DNA of 15,056 nt. Source: Wenzhouxiangella sp. (GTDB lineage: Bacteria; Pseudomonadota; Gammaproteobacteria; Xanthomonadales; Wenzhouxiangellaceae). The stretch's first letter is position 1, and each line of letters starts with the position of its first letter. This document shows positions 6,060 to 13,564 of the stretch, one piece after another. The position numbers were made by a program, and so were the translations under genes. The notes under the pieces are model-generated. The model was not told the DNA's origin. It did no database searches and was given only the letters and a program-made list of their open reading frames with translations. The stretch lies in contig SKKV01000167.1 of NCBI GenBank assembly GCA_007123575.1, positions 1 through 15,056 of the forward strand, read 5' to 3'.

Positions 6060-6701
6060 ATGCGAACCATAGCCGTCATCAACGCCAAGGGAGGCTGCGG
6101 CAAGTCCACCATTGCCACCAGCCTGGCTGCGGCTCTTGCCTGGGACGGCCATTCGGTCGCCCTGGGCGACATGGACCCGCAGCAATCAACCAACGACTGG
6201 CTGGCGCTGCGCGGTGCCGACTATCCGGAAATCCTGCCGGTCAACAGCAAAGGTGGCCCGCTCAGAGCCCCGACCGAGGCCGATACCCTGATCCTCGACA
6301 CGCCGGCCGGCCTGCACGGCACCGACCTGGGCCATATCTTGAGGCGGGCAGAGACCATCCTGGTGCCGGTTCTGCCCTCGCCTGTCGACATGCGCGCGGC
6401 CTGGCGCTTTCTCAATCACCTGGCCGAGCTGAAGCCGGTGGTCAAACGCGAAACCGTGGTTGGCCTGGTCGCCAACCGCGTGCGTCCGCACACCATCATC
6501 TATCGCGAGCTGACCGGATTTCTGAATGATTTTCGCTTCCCGGTGGTGGGCCAGCTACGCGACTCGATGAACTACGTGCGCGCTTTCGAGCGCGGCTTGA
6601 GCGTGTCGGACCTGCCTCCTTACCAGGCCTGGCAGGACTGGGAAGAGTGGGAACCGATCATGGCCTGGATCCGGAGCCGCCGCTCGCGGGGAAAGACCTG
6701 A
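6060..6701 (+). CDS. Orphan ParA/MinD-type ATPase
   Basis: A 213-residue ParA-family P-loop ATPase. The deviant Walker A KGGCGKST (residues 10-17) has both lysines needed for the dimer sandwich. Walker A' is at GDMDPQQS (Asp 37 and 39), Walker B at LILDTPAG (Asp 80), and a later conserved Asn is in VGLVANRVRP. The family forms ATP-dependent dimers that position plasmids, chromosomes or protein complexes on the nucleoid or membrane. There is no N-terminal HTH and no parB or centromere-like repeat beside it, so it belongs with the short chromosomal orphan ParAs rather than a partition locus. It follows the lipoprotein gene by 31 nt and is probably in the same transcript. Its cargo is unknown. 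Confidence 0.85.
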   Translation: MRTIAVINAKGGCGKSTIATSLAAALAWDGHSVALGDMDPQQSTNDWLALRGADYPEILPVNSKGGPLRAPTEADTLILDTPAGLHGTDLGHILRRAETILVPVLPSPVDMRAAWRFLNHLAELKPVVKRETVVGLVANRVRPHTIIYRELTGFLNDFRFPVVGQLRDSMNYVRAFERGLSVSDLPPYQAWQDWEEWEPIMAWIRSRRSRGKT

Positions 6702-6829
6702 CGAATCTGCTGGCCGGCGCTCTGTTCCGGCTGACAGGTTCGCAAGAGCTGCCGTGAAGCCGAGCGCTTAACCGCGGCGTCATGACCGCATGGCAGCATT
6801 CGGGGCTTATGCGTTTGCGCTGAATCTCC

Positions 6830-7903
6830 ATGACCGGTCGTCGCGAGCTGATTGCCAGCCCTGTGCATTTTCTGATTGGCGCGGCCGCGATCGTGGTCAT
6901 CGCTGCCGGCATGAAAGCTGCCAGTGGACTCCTGATTCCACTGCTGCTGGCCGCCTTCATCACCATCATCTGCATGCCGGTGCTGAACGCGCTGACCCGC
7001 CGCGGCGTGCCCGACTGGCTGGCCATCAGCATGATCCTTGGCGTACTGCTGGTCGGTGGTTACTTGCTAATCGTGTTGCTGACCGCCTCACTGGAGGGTT
7101 TTCTTTCGCGCTTGCCGCGCTATGAGCAGCGCCTGGAGCTACTGCTTGAAGAACTCAGGCCGCAGCTGTTGAGCCTGGGCGTGGAAGAGCAGTGGCTGCA
7201 GTCTCCGCGCTACCTCGAGCCGGGCGCGTTGATGGGCCTGCTCGGCGGTTTGGTCGGGGGCGTGCGCACCTTGCTGTCGCACGGACTGATCGTTTTTCTG
7301 ACCGTGATTTTCATGCTCCTGGAAGCGCGCACCCTGCCCGGCCGCATCGCCGGGGTGGCGCGCGATCCGATCCACCTGCGCGCCGTTCTGTCCGGTTTCT
7401 TCCACGACATCAACCGCTACCTGGGTATCAAGGCCCTGACCAGCCTGGCAACTGGAACGCTGATTGGGATCTGGCTGTGGCTGTTTGACGTCGATTTCGC
7501 CCTGCTTTGGGGCGTGCTCGCCTTTCTGCTTAACTTCGTGCCAACCATTGGCTCGCTGGTTGCCGCAGTGCCGGGCATTATCGTTGCCCTGATCCAGCAC
7601 GGCACATCCGTGGCCTTGTGGGTGGCGGCTGGCTACCTGGTGGTCAACCAGCTGATCGGCAGTCTGATCGAGCCCAAGGTGCTGGGCGACCGCCTGGGCC
7701 TGTCCGCCCTGGTGGTGTTTTTATCGCTGGTCTTCTGGGGCTGGATTCTGGGGCCGGTGGGCATGTTTCTGGCCGTGCCCTTGTCAATGATGTTGAAGCT
7801 GGCCCTGGCCAGCCATCCGCGAACCGCACCCATTGCGGTGCTGATCAGCAACAGCTCGCCCGGTGACGATCAGTCAGCGGAAAAACGCCTGGTTGAGCGT
7901 TGA
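6830..7903 (+). CDS. AI-2E (PerM/TqsA) family membrane protein
   Basis: A 357-residue inner-membrane protein with the family layout. There are hydrophobic segments at about 10-51 and 63-88, a soluble helical domain at 89-145 (rich in Leu/Glu, e.g. RLELLLEELRPQLLSL), further segments from about 150 (GLIVFLTVIFMLLEA), and a C-terminal bundle with the characteristic LAFLLNFVPTIGSLVAAVPG and LIGSLIEPKVLGDRLGLSAL. Members include exporters of autoinducer-2 and Na+/H+ antiporters, so the substrate is open. The start at 6830 has no clear ribosome binding site. It lies 128 nt after the ParA gene, in a gap where I see no gene or terminator, and converges on panC with only 9 nt between stop codons. Confidence 0.85.
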   Translation: MTGRRELIASPVHFLIGAAAIVVIAAGMKAASGLLIPLLLAAFITIICMPVLNALTRRGVPDWLAISMILGVLLVGGYLLIVLLTASLEGFLSRLPRYEQRLELLLEELRPQLLSLGVEEQWLQSPRYLEPGALMGLLGGLVGGVRTLLSHGLIVFLTVIFMLLEARTLPGRIAGVARDPIHLRAVLSGFFHDINRYLGIKALTSLATGTLIGIWLWLFDVDFALLWGVLAFLLNFVPTIGSLVAAVPGIIVALIQHGTSVALWVAAGYLVVNQLIGSLIEPKVLGDRLGLSALVVFLSLVFWGWILGPVGMFLAVPLSMMLKLALASHPRTAPIAVLISNSSPGDDQSAEKRLVER

Positions 7904-7912
7904 TCGGTCGAA

Positions 7913-8749
7913 TCAGTCGAGGGCGATATTGTCAATCAATCGCGCCTTGCCCAGCCAGGCCGCGGCCAGCAGGCGCTGCGGTCGGCCCGGTTTGGGCTCA
8001 GCAAGATCTTCGGCACTGCGCCAGGCCAGGTATTGCGGGCGAAATCCTGCCCTGACTAGCGCGGCACGGGCCTCGCTTTCAACCGTTGCCCAGTCGTCGC
8101 CTGCCTGCAAACGCTTGGCCATTCCGGTCAGGGTTTGAAAAAGCGCCGGTGCCGCTGCCCGTTGCTCAGGATCCAGGTACTGGTTGCGCGAACTCATCGC
8201 CAGCCCGTCAGCTTCGCGCCGGGTAGGACAGCCCAGGATGTCGATGTCCAGGGACAGATCAAGCACCAGGCGCCGAATCACCAGCAGCTGCTGAAAATCC
8301 TTCTCGCCAAACACGGCCAGGTGCGGGCGCACCTGGTTGAACAAGCGCAGCACGACGCTGGCCACGCCGTCAAAGTGACCGGGGCGAAACTCACCGCACA
8401 GGCAATCGGCCAGTTGTGATGGCACGCGCACGGCAAATCCGGCTTCAAGCGGGTACATGGTGTCGACTGCCGGCAGCCACACTGCTTCGCAGCCGGTGGC
8501 GGCCAGCTTGGACAGGTCTTCATCGACCGTGCGCGGATAGCTCTCGAAGTCCTCGCCCGGCCCGAACTGGGTCGGGTTGACGAAGATGGTCACGACCACC
8601 CGGTCCGCGCGCCGGCGCGCATGCCGCACCAGGTCAAGGTGGCCTTCGTGCAAGTTGCCCATCGTCGGCACCAGAGCAATACGCTCGTTTTGCAAGCGCC
8701 AGTGGTCGAGAATGGCTCGCAGGCGGACCAGGTCGGTCAGGCGGTGCAT
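7913..8749 (-). CDS. panC: Pantothenate synthetase
   Basis: PanC joins pantoate and beta-alanine with ATP to make pantothenate, the coenzyme A precursor, in the cytoplasm. The 278-residue protein shows the nucleotidyltransferase HIGH-type motif MGNLHEGH at 30-37, FVNPTQFGPGEDFESYPRT, the pantoate-binding region FRPGHFDGVASVVLRLFN, GEKDFQQLLVIRRL and the KMSKS-like LAMSSRNQYL. Length is normal for the family (about 280). It is the last gene of pcnB-folK-panB-panC and starts 3 nt after panB stops. No panD is in the window, so beta-alanine must be made elsewhere or imported. Confidence 0.97.
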   Translation of the reverse strand: MHRLTDLVRLRAILDHWRLQNERIALVPTMGNLHEGHLDLVRHARRRADRVVVTIFVNPTQFGPGEDFESYPRTVDEDLSKLAATGCEAVWLPAVDTMYPLEAGFAVRVPSQLADCLCGEFRPGHFDGVASVVLRLFNQVRPHLAVFGEKDFQQLLVIRRLVLDLSLDIDILGCPTRREADGLAMSSRNQYLDPEQRAAAPALFQTLTGMAKRLQAGDDWATVESEARAALVRAGFRPQYLAWRSAEDLAEPKPGRPQRLLAAAWLGKARLIDNIALD

Positions 8750-8752
8750 GGG

Positions 8753-9568
8753 TTATCGATAGGTGTGCTCGGCGGCCGGGAAAACGCCAGCGCGCACCGC
8801 GTCGACAAAGGCCGCCAGGGCCGCCGAAATATCGACCTGCCCTTGCATGAAATCCTTGACGAACCGGGGCCGCGGTGACGGGCTGATGCCCAGCACATCG
8901 TAGAGGACCAGCACCTGTCCGTCGACCTGGGGCCCGGCCCCGATTCCAATGACAGGAATTGTCAGCGCATCGGTCACTTCTCGAGCCAGCTCGGCGGGCA
9001 CGCACTCCAGCACCAGCAGGGTTGCACCAGCTTGTTCCAGGGCATGGGCGTCTGCGCGCAGGCGTTCGGCTGCATAGGCATCACGGCCCTGGACCCGGTA
9101 GCCGCCAAGCTGGTGGACATGCTGCGGCGTCAGCCCAAGATGAGCGCACACCGGAATGCCCTGCTCGACAAGCGCGCTGACCTGCGGAATCTGGACTGCG
9201 CCACCTTCGAGCTTGACCATCTCGGCCCCGGCTCGCATCAACCGTCCGGCCGAACTCAAGGCGCTGGCGCGATCGTGATAGGACAAAAACGGCAGATCAG
9301 CGATCAACAAGGCACGATCCAGCCCGCGCCTGACCGCGGTGACGTGGTAGACCATGTGATCAACGCTCACCCCAAGCGTACTGTCCAGACCCTGGATGAC
9401 ATTGCCCAGCGAGTCACCAACCAGCACGCAGTCGACGCCGGCCGAATCGACCAGGCGGGCGAAGCTCGCGTCATAGGCCGTCAGCATGGTGATCGGTTGC
9501 CCGTCGGCTTTCATTTTCCCAAGAGCCGGCACGGTGACCTTGGTGGCTGTTGTCATGTCGGTATTCAT
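8753..9568 (-). CDS. panB: 3-methyl-2-oxobutanoate hydroxymethyltransferase
   Basis: PanB transfers a hydroxymethyl group from 5,10-methylene-tetrahydrofolate to alpha-ketoisovalerate, the first committed step to pantoate. The 271-residue TIM-barrel enzyme shows LTAYDASFARL, VGDSLGNVIQGLDSTLGV (metal-binding Asp), DLPFLSYH, EMVKLEGG, CAHLGLTPQHVHQLGGYRVQ and IGIGAGPQVDGQVLVLYDVL, all typical. The ATG at 9568 overlaps the folK stop as ATGA, which suggests coupling; a second ATG four codons on (MTTATKVTVP) is also possible. It needs a folate cofactor, which makes its grouping with folK meaningful. Confidence 0.97.
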   Translation of the reverse strand: MNTDMTTATKVTVPALGKMKADGQPITMLTAYDASFARLVDSAGVDCVLVGDSLGNVIQGLDSTLGVSVDHMVYHVTAVRRGLDRALLIADLPFLSYHDRASALSSAGRLMRAGAEMVKLEGGAVQIPQVSALVEQGIPVCAHLGLTPQHVHQLGGYRVQGRDAYAAERLRADAHALEQAGATLLVLECVPAELAREVTDALTIPVIGIGAGPQVDGQVLVLYDVLGISPSPRPRFVKDFMQGQVDISAALAAFVDAVRAGVFPAAEHTYR

Positions 9569-10101
9569 CGCTGATCCCTGTATTGTCCGGCGTATCCCCC
9601 CTGGTTGACTGGATTGGCAGGCCGCACGCCGGCGCGTTCATCGGCATCAAGCCCGGCCAGCAGACTGGCCACTGACCCAAGACCAGGAATAAACAGAGAA
9701 GGGGACAAGTCATGCAGTGGCACAAGCACGAACGCGCGCTGATGCAGGCGCGGATGCGGCAGGGTCAGCCCCGGCTCGTCAATGACTTCGCCTTCAAAGA
9801 GCAGCAAATCCAGATCGATCAATCGCGGTCCCCAGCGCTTGCCCGACCGCTGCCGGCCAAGCCGCTGCTCAATGGCCAGCAAATTCTCCAGCAAGGATCG
9901 CGGCGACAGCGTAGTCGCCAGCTTGGCCACGGCATTGAGAAACTCAGGCTGATCGGTTTCGCCCCACGGCTCGCTGATATAGGGTGCCGACAGCGCTCTT
10001 AGCTGGGTATCCGGCAGTCGGGCCAGCTGCGCCATGGCCCGGCGCAAGACCAGCAGAGAGTCCCCCATATTGCTGCCCAGGCCAATCCAGGCAGTTTTCA
10101 T
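9565..10101 (-). CDS. folK: HPPK (2-amino-4-hydroxy-6-hydroxymethyldihydropteridine pyrophosphokinase)
   Basis: FolK transfers pyrophosphate from ATP to hydroxymethyl-dihydropterin in folate synthesis. The 178-residue protein has WIGLGSNMGD at the N-terminus, EPWGETDQPEFLNAVAKL (pterin-binding region), LLAIEQRLGR, the Mg-binding signature RWGPRLIDLDLLLF and LPHPRLHQRAFVLVPL. It is slightly longer than the usual 160 because of a non-conserved tail after LLAGLD. The start overlaps the pcnB stop and its stop overlaps panB, both as 4-nt ATGA junctions. Confidence 0.96.
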   Translation of the reverse strand: MKTAWIGLGSNMGDSLLVLRRAMAQLARLPDTQLRALSAPYISEPWGETDQPEFLNAVAKLATTLSPRSLLENLLAIEQRLGRQRSGKRWGPRLIDLDLLLFEGEVIDEPGLTLPHPRLHQRAFVLVPLHDLSPSLFIPGLGSVASLLAGLDADERAGVRPANPVNQGGYAGQYRDQR

Positions 10102-11381
10102 TGAGCTGCCTTGCGCTTGCGTGGACGACGGCGGCGACGGCGCTTACCCGGAGCAGCGGCATGGACACGCTGGGCCCGTTCCTCGCCGTCGACCTGCTGA
10201 ATCTCGGTCCACCACTCGGCTAACTCGGCCAGGTCGGGCTCTTCGAGCACGCGCAGCAGCAGAAAATCATAGGCCGCCCGAAAGCGCCGCTCGTTCATCA
10301 AACGGGCAACGCGTTTACCCTGGCGTTTTTCGAAGCGCGGCTGCAGGCACCAGATTTCCTTGGCCATGCCGGAGAACCGTCGATGGATGGCCACCCGCCG
10401 GGCCTGGAAAACGATGGCTTCCTCGCCGGCTTCAGCCAGCGCTTCAACTGCGGGCATACCGTCTTCAACAAGCACCTGAGCGCGCTGCTTGACCCGCGGC
10501 CAGAGAAAGGCGGCAAACAGAAAGCCGGGGGTAACCGGCAAACCATTGGCAACACGCTGGTCGGTATTTTGCAGCGCCTGCTCGACCAACGGCGGCGGCT
10601 GCGAAGGGTCCTCGAACAGACCGGGAAAAAGCTCCTCCCACAGCGCCTGACGAACCAGGGCCTGGTAAGTCGGCCAAGCCTGGCCCGATAGAAACAGCTT
10701 GAGAATTTCATCAAACAGCCGGGCCGGCGGAATATCGCTCAGCAACGGCGCCAGCGACACCATCGGGCCGGCGGTTTGCGGCTCCACGGCCAGATTGAGC
10801 TTTACCATGAAGCGCACAGCCCTGAGCAGGCGGACCGGGTCTTCACGATAGCGGGTCACCGGATCACCAATCAGGCGCAGCCGGCGAGCCAGCACATCCT
10901 CGTAGCCGCCGACATGGTCGCGGATGGTTTCGCTGACCGGATCGTACATCAGGGCATTGACGGTGAAGTCGCGCCGCTTCGCATCTTCGGCCTCGCTGCC
11001 AAAGACGTTGTCGCGGATCACCCGTCCACCCTCCTCGATCTCGCGATGCTCGCTGTCTTCATCGGCGCCGCCACGAAACGTCGCAACTTCGATGATCTCG
11101 CGCCCAAAGCGAACGTGGGCCAGGCGGAAACGTCGTCCGATCAAGCGCGCGTTGCGAAACAATTCGCGCACCTGTTCCGGGGTGGCGCTGGTGGCCACAT
11201 CAAAGTCCTTGGGCTGCTGCCCCAACAGCAAGTCGCGAATGCTGCCACCGACAATAAAGGCCAGATGCCCGCCCTGCTGCAAGCGCTCCACCACCTTGAT
11301 GGCGTTGGCGCTGACCTGGCGGGTTTGAATGCCGTGTTCCTGGCGATTGATAATGCGCGGCTGGGCGCTGGAATTGGTCAC
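10098..11381 (-). CDS. pcnB: Poly(A) polymerase I
   Basis: PcnB adds 3' poly(A) tails to RNA and thereby promotes RNA decay. The 427-residue protein has the class II nucleotidyltransferase fold: FIVGGSIRDLLLG (residues 42-54), catalytic KDFDVAT (Asp 59 and 61), RRFRLAHVRFGREIIEVATF, RRDFTVNALMYDP and YREDPVRLLRAVRF. An RNA-binding helical region follows, then a very basic tail (GKRRRRRRPRKRK). These long motifs and the tail favour PcnB over tRNA CCA transferase. The start is a GTG at 11381 with no clear Shine-Dalgarno, and no in-frame ATG occurs before the conserved core. The upstream residues (IINRQEHGI) resemble the usual start of the domain. It is first in the operon, divergent from fdxA. 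Confidence 0.95.
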   Translation of the reverse strand: MTNSSAQPRIINRQEHGIQTRQVSANAIKVVERLQQGGHLAFIVGGSIRDLLLGQQPKDFDVATSATPEQVRELFRNARLIGRRFRLAHVRFGREIIEVATFRGGADEDSEHREIEEGGRVIRDNVFGSEAEDAKRRDFTVNALMYDPVSETIRDHVGGYEDVLARRLRLIGDPVTRYREDPVRLLRAVRFMVKLNLAVEPQTAGPMVSLAPLLSDIPPARLFDEILKLFLSGQAWPTYQALVRQALWEELFPGLFEDPSQPPPLVEQALQNTDQRVANGLPVTPGFLFAAFLWPRVKQRAQVLVEDGMPAVEALAEAGEEAIVFQARRVAIHRRFSGMAKEIWCLQPRFEKRQGKRVARLMNERRFRAAYDFLLLRVLEEPDLAELAEWWTEIQQVDGEERAQRVHAAAPGKRRRRRRPRKRKAAQ

Positions 11382-11480
11382 GAAGTCTGTCTGATTGGGA
11401 CTGGAAAGAGCCGATCCATCTATCTCGGGTGAGGCCGGCTTTGCTAATATAGCGCCAAGTTTATCACTTCATCGTTCCCG

Positions 11481-11497
11481 GTCGTCATTATGACGAC
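11481..11497. promoter_or_regulatory. 17-nt perfect palindrome upstream of fdxA
   Basis: GTCGTCAT and ATGACGAC flank a single central T, ending 20 nt before the fdxA ATG. Perfect 8-bp arms with a one-base centre suggest a dimeric regulator site. Immediately after it, CTAGC and GCTAG (11497-11501 and 11510-11514) could form a second small hairpin close to the start. An AT-rich TAATAT (11445-11450) lies upstream as a possible -10, without a matching -35. The regulator is unknown. Confidence 0.4.
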
Positions 11498-11517
11498 TAG
11501 CCACAAGAAGCTAGCCC

Positions 11518-11841
11518 ATGACTTTTGTTGTTACCGAAAACTGCATCAAGTGCAAATACACCGACTGTGTCGAGGTCTGCCCCGTGGATTGCTTCCACGA
11601 GGGTCCCAATTTCCTGGTCATCGACCCCGAGGAGTGCATCGATTGCACGCTTTGTGAACCCGAATGCCCGGTTGAGGCGATCTACCCGGAAGACGATCTG
11701 CCGGCAGACCAGCAGGAATTCCTCGAGCTCAACGAAGAGCTTTCAAGGGAATGGCCGGTCATCACCGAAATGAAGCCAGCGCCCACTGATGCCAAGGACT
11801 GGGAAGACGTTCCCGACAAGCTCAAGCTGCTGGAGCGCTGA
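11518..11841 (+). CDS. fdxA: 7Fe-8S ferredoxin (Azotobacter FdI type)
   Basis: A 107-residue cytoplasmic electron carrier very similar to Azotobacter vinelandii FdI in both length and sequence. By comparison, Cys 9, 17 and 50 should bind a [3Fe-4S] cluster and Cys 21, 40, 43 and 46 a [4Fe-4S] cluster, while Cys 12 and Cys 25 are the free cysteines also seen in FdI. The C-terminal extension after residue 60 (QEFLELNEELSREWPVI, then DKLKLLER) is the typical cap of this family. The protein is highly acidic. It is a single-gene unit, divergent from pcnB and converging on bamC with 32 nt between. I see no strong terminator in that gap. Physiological partners are not evident from the context. Confidence 0.95.
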   Translation: MTFVVTENCIKCKYTDCVEVCPVDCFHEGPNFLVIDPEECIDCTLCEPECPVEAIYPEDDLPADQQEFLELNEELSREWPVITEMKPAPTDAKDWEDVPDKLKLLER

Positions 11842-11873
11842 ACACGGCCGCCAGCAGCAATTTGTCCTGGCGC

Positions 11874-12497
11874 TCAGCCCAACCGCTCTCGCAACACGGC
11901 CAGCACGTATTCGGCCGTTTCCATGTCAACCAGGTTGCCATTTTCGTGGTAGAGATTGACGCGCGCATTGTCGCCGTCGGCATGAACCTCGGCCAGGTAC
12001 TGGCCACTGTAATCCATCACCTCGGACCCGCGCCAGATCGCCAGCCTGGCCAGCCCGGTTCGATTGACCTCGATCGGATCATGATCGAACCGAAAATGAA
12101 ACCGGCGGCTGGATTCATCGACTCGCCGCACGCTCATACCACCGCGATTCAAGGCAAAGCTCAGCCGGCGCCAGACGCTGTCGGCTTCATCCTCCACGGC
12201 CAGGAACAAGCCGCTGGGTCCAAACCGGATATGTGAACGCGACGCTTCGGCCTCGGCACTGGGCAGCACCCGGGGAGGCCTGGCTTCGTCACCGACGGCC
12301 GCCAGCTCGGGCAGAGAGTAGCCAGGAATACGGTAGGTCGGGCGAATGCTGGGCGTGCTCAAGCCATCCGGCACGCGGATGGTCGACACTTCCTCGCTCG
12401 CAACATAAACCGGCTGGCGATCACGATTGGCACAGCCGGCAACAACACAGGCCACCAGCAGCAGCATGATCAACTTGAGCATGGGTTTTGAGTTCAT
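11874..12497 (-). CDS. bamC: BamC-like outer membrane assembly lipoprotein, short form
   Basis: A 207-residue lipoprotein whose signal peptide ends in lipobox VAGC (Cys 22). A Pro-rich unstructured segment follows with RVPDGLSTPSIRPTYRIP, which resembles the conserved BamD-binding stretch of E. coli BamC (HAPAGM to YAIP). From about residue 88 to the end there is one helix-grip-like domain: LFLAVEDEADSVWRRLSFAL, RFHFRF, then a final helix ETAEYVLAVLRERL. Its place 54 nt downstream of dapA is the classic dapA-bamC (nlpB/dapX) order and is the strongest evidence. E. coli BamC is 344 residues with two such domains, so this one appears to have a single domain. Role: accessory subunit of the Bam complex that inserts beta-barrel proteins. 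Confidence 0.7.
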   Translation of the reverse strand: MNSKPMLKLIMLLLVACVVAGCANRDRQPVYVASEEVSTIRVPDGLSTPSIRPTYRIPGYSLPELAAVGDEARPPRVLPSAEAEASRSHIRFGPSGLFLAVEDEADSVWRRLSFALNRGGMSVRRVDESSRRFHFRFDHDPIEVNRTGLARLAIWRGSEVMDYSGQYLAEVHADGDNARVNLYHENGNLVDMETAEYVLAVLRERLG

Positions 12498-12551
12498 AAA
12501 CCCCTAGAACTTGGAATGGGAAGGTGGGCGCATAAGGCTTAGCGCAATCTG

Positions 12552-13430
12552 TCAGTTTACCGCAACCGGCTTGGTCAATGCATGCGCCAGGGTTTTGCCG
12601 CGCTCGTGCCAGCGCGCATCCAGCGGCACAAGCGGCAGTCGAATGCCGCGATCAATTCGACCCATGGCACTCAGCAACCATTTGACCGGCACCGGATTGG
12701 ATTCGACGCCAAGAAACTCATACAGTTCAGCGTAGCCTGCGTCCAGGGCCCGCGCCTGCTCAGCCTGGCCGGACAGGGCCAGCTTGCACAAGCGCGCGTA
12801 CGCAGCGGGTATGACATTAGCGGCCACAGAAATCACACCCTTGGCGCCAAGCCGCATACTTTCACAACAGCTTGGATCATCCCCGCTTAGCACCGCCAAG
12901 CCGCCATTGACCAGGGTAGCGATGCGCTGCTGGTCGGACACGGCTTCCTTGATCGCAACGATATTGGGGTGTTCGGCCAGGGCCAGGCTGGTTTCCGGCT
13001 GCAAGTCCACGGCCGTGCGCGCCGGCACGTTGTACAAGACCACCGGCCTGTCGGCCGCATCGGCCACCGCGCGGAAATGGGCCAGCAGACCGCGCTGCGA
13101 CGGCCGATTGTAGGACGGTGTCACGACCAGGGCCGCATCCGCGCCAAGCCGCGCCGCCAATGCCGTGCGCTCGATGGTTGCGGCCGTCGACGAACTGCCG
13201 GTCCCGGCCAGAATGCTCATCCGGCCGGCGGCGCGCTCGACGGCCAGCTCCAGTAACCTGGCAAACTCGGATTCGGTCAAGGTTGCCGACTCACCGGTGG
13301 TGCCGCCAACCACAACCCCGTTCGTGCCCGAGGCCAGGTGCCAGTCCAGCAGCGCAAGCCAGGCCGCCTCATCGACCTCAGTTGCGGCAGTCATTGGCGT
13401 GACCAGGGCAACGATAGAACCTTTCAACAT
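12552..13430 (-). CDS. dapA: 4-hydroxy-tetrahydrodipicolinate synthase
   Basis: DapA condenses pyruvate with aspartate semialdehyde, the first step of the lysine/diaminopimelate branch needed for peptidoglycan. From ATG 13430 (MLKGSIVAL) the protein has 292 residues, the same as E. coli DapA, and key residues fall at the same numbers: GGTTGES with Thr 44 and 45, Tyr 107, Tyr 133 in LYNVPARTAVD with Arg 138, and Schiff-base Lys 161 in IVAIKEA. A GGAG 5 nt upstream supports this start over the ATG at 13448. The bamC-like gene follows in the same direction. The gene is divergent from bcp across a 134-nt gap. Confidence 0.97.
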   Translation of the reverse strand: MLKGSIVALVTPMTAATEVDEAAWLALLDWHLASGTNGVVVGGTTGESATLTESEFARLLELAVERAAGRMSILAGTGSSSTAATIERTALAARLGADAALVVTPSYNRPSQRGLLAHFRAVADAADRPVVLYNVPARTAVDLQPETSLALAEHPNIVAIKEAVSDQQRIATLVNGGLAVLSGDDPSCCESMRLGAKGVISVAANVIPAAYARLCKLALSGQAEQARALDAGYAELYEFLGVESNPVPVKWLLSAMGRIDRGIRLPLVPLDARWHERGKTLAHALTKPVAVN

Positions 13431-13564
13431 GTCAACTCCGTTAAACATGACAGGGCAGCCCGTTCCGAGCCGCCTAAGGGTGACGCAAGTATGCTAGTTT
13501 ACCTCATAAGCGGGCTGGCTTTTCGCGCCCCGACCATCCAAGTAACTGAATTAACAATAATTTT

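Noticed and set aside
6060..6701. A plasmid or chromosome partition (parABS) locus
   Set aside because: No parB, no centromere-like iterons and no replication gene nearby; neighbours are a lipoprotein and an AI-2E family protein.
11834..11880. An intrinsic terminator between fdxA and bamC
   Set aside because: GAGCGC and GCGCTC could pair, but the loop is about 30 nt and there is no T-run.
13431..13564. Classical sigma-70 promoters for dapA and bcp
   Set aside because: I found TATGCT/TAGCAT and AT-rich boxes but no pair with a believable -35 at 16-18 bp, so I did not annotate a promoter.
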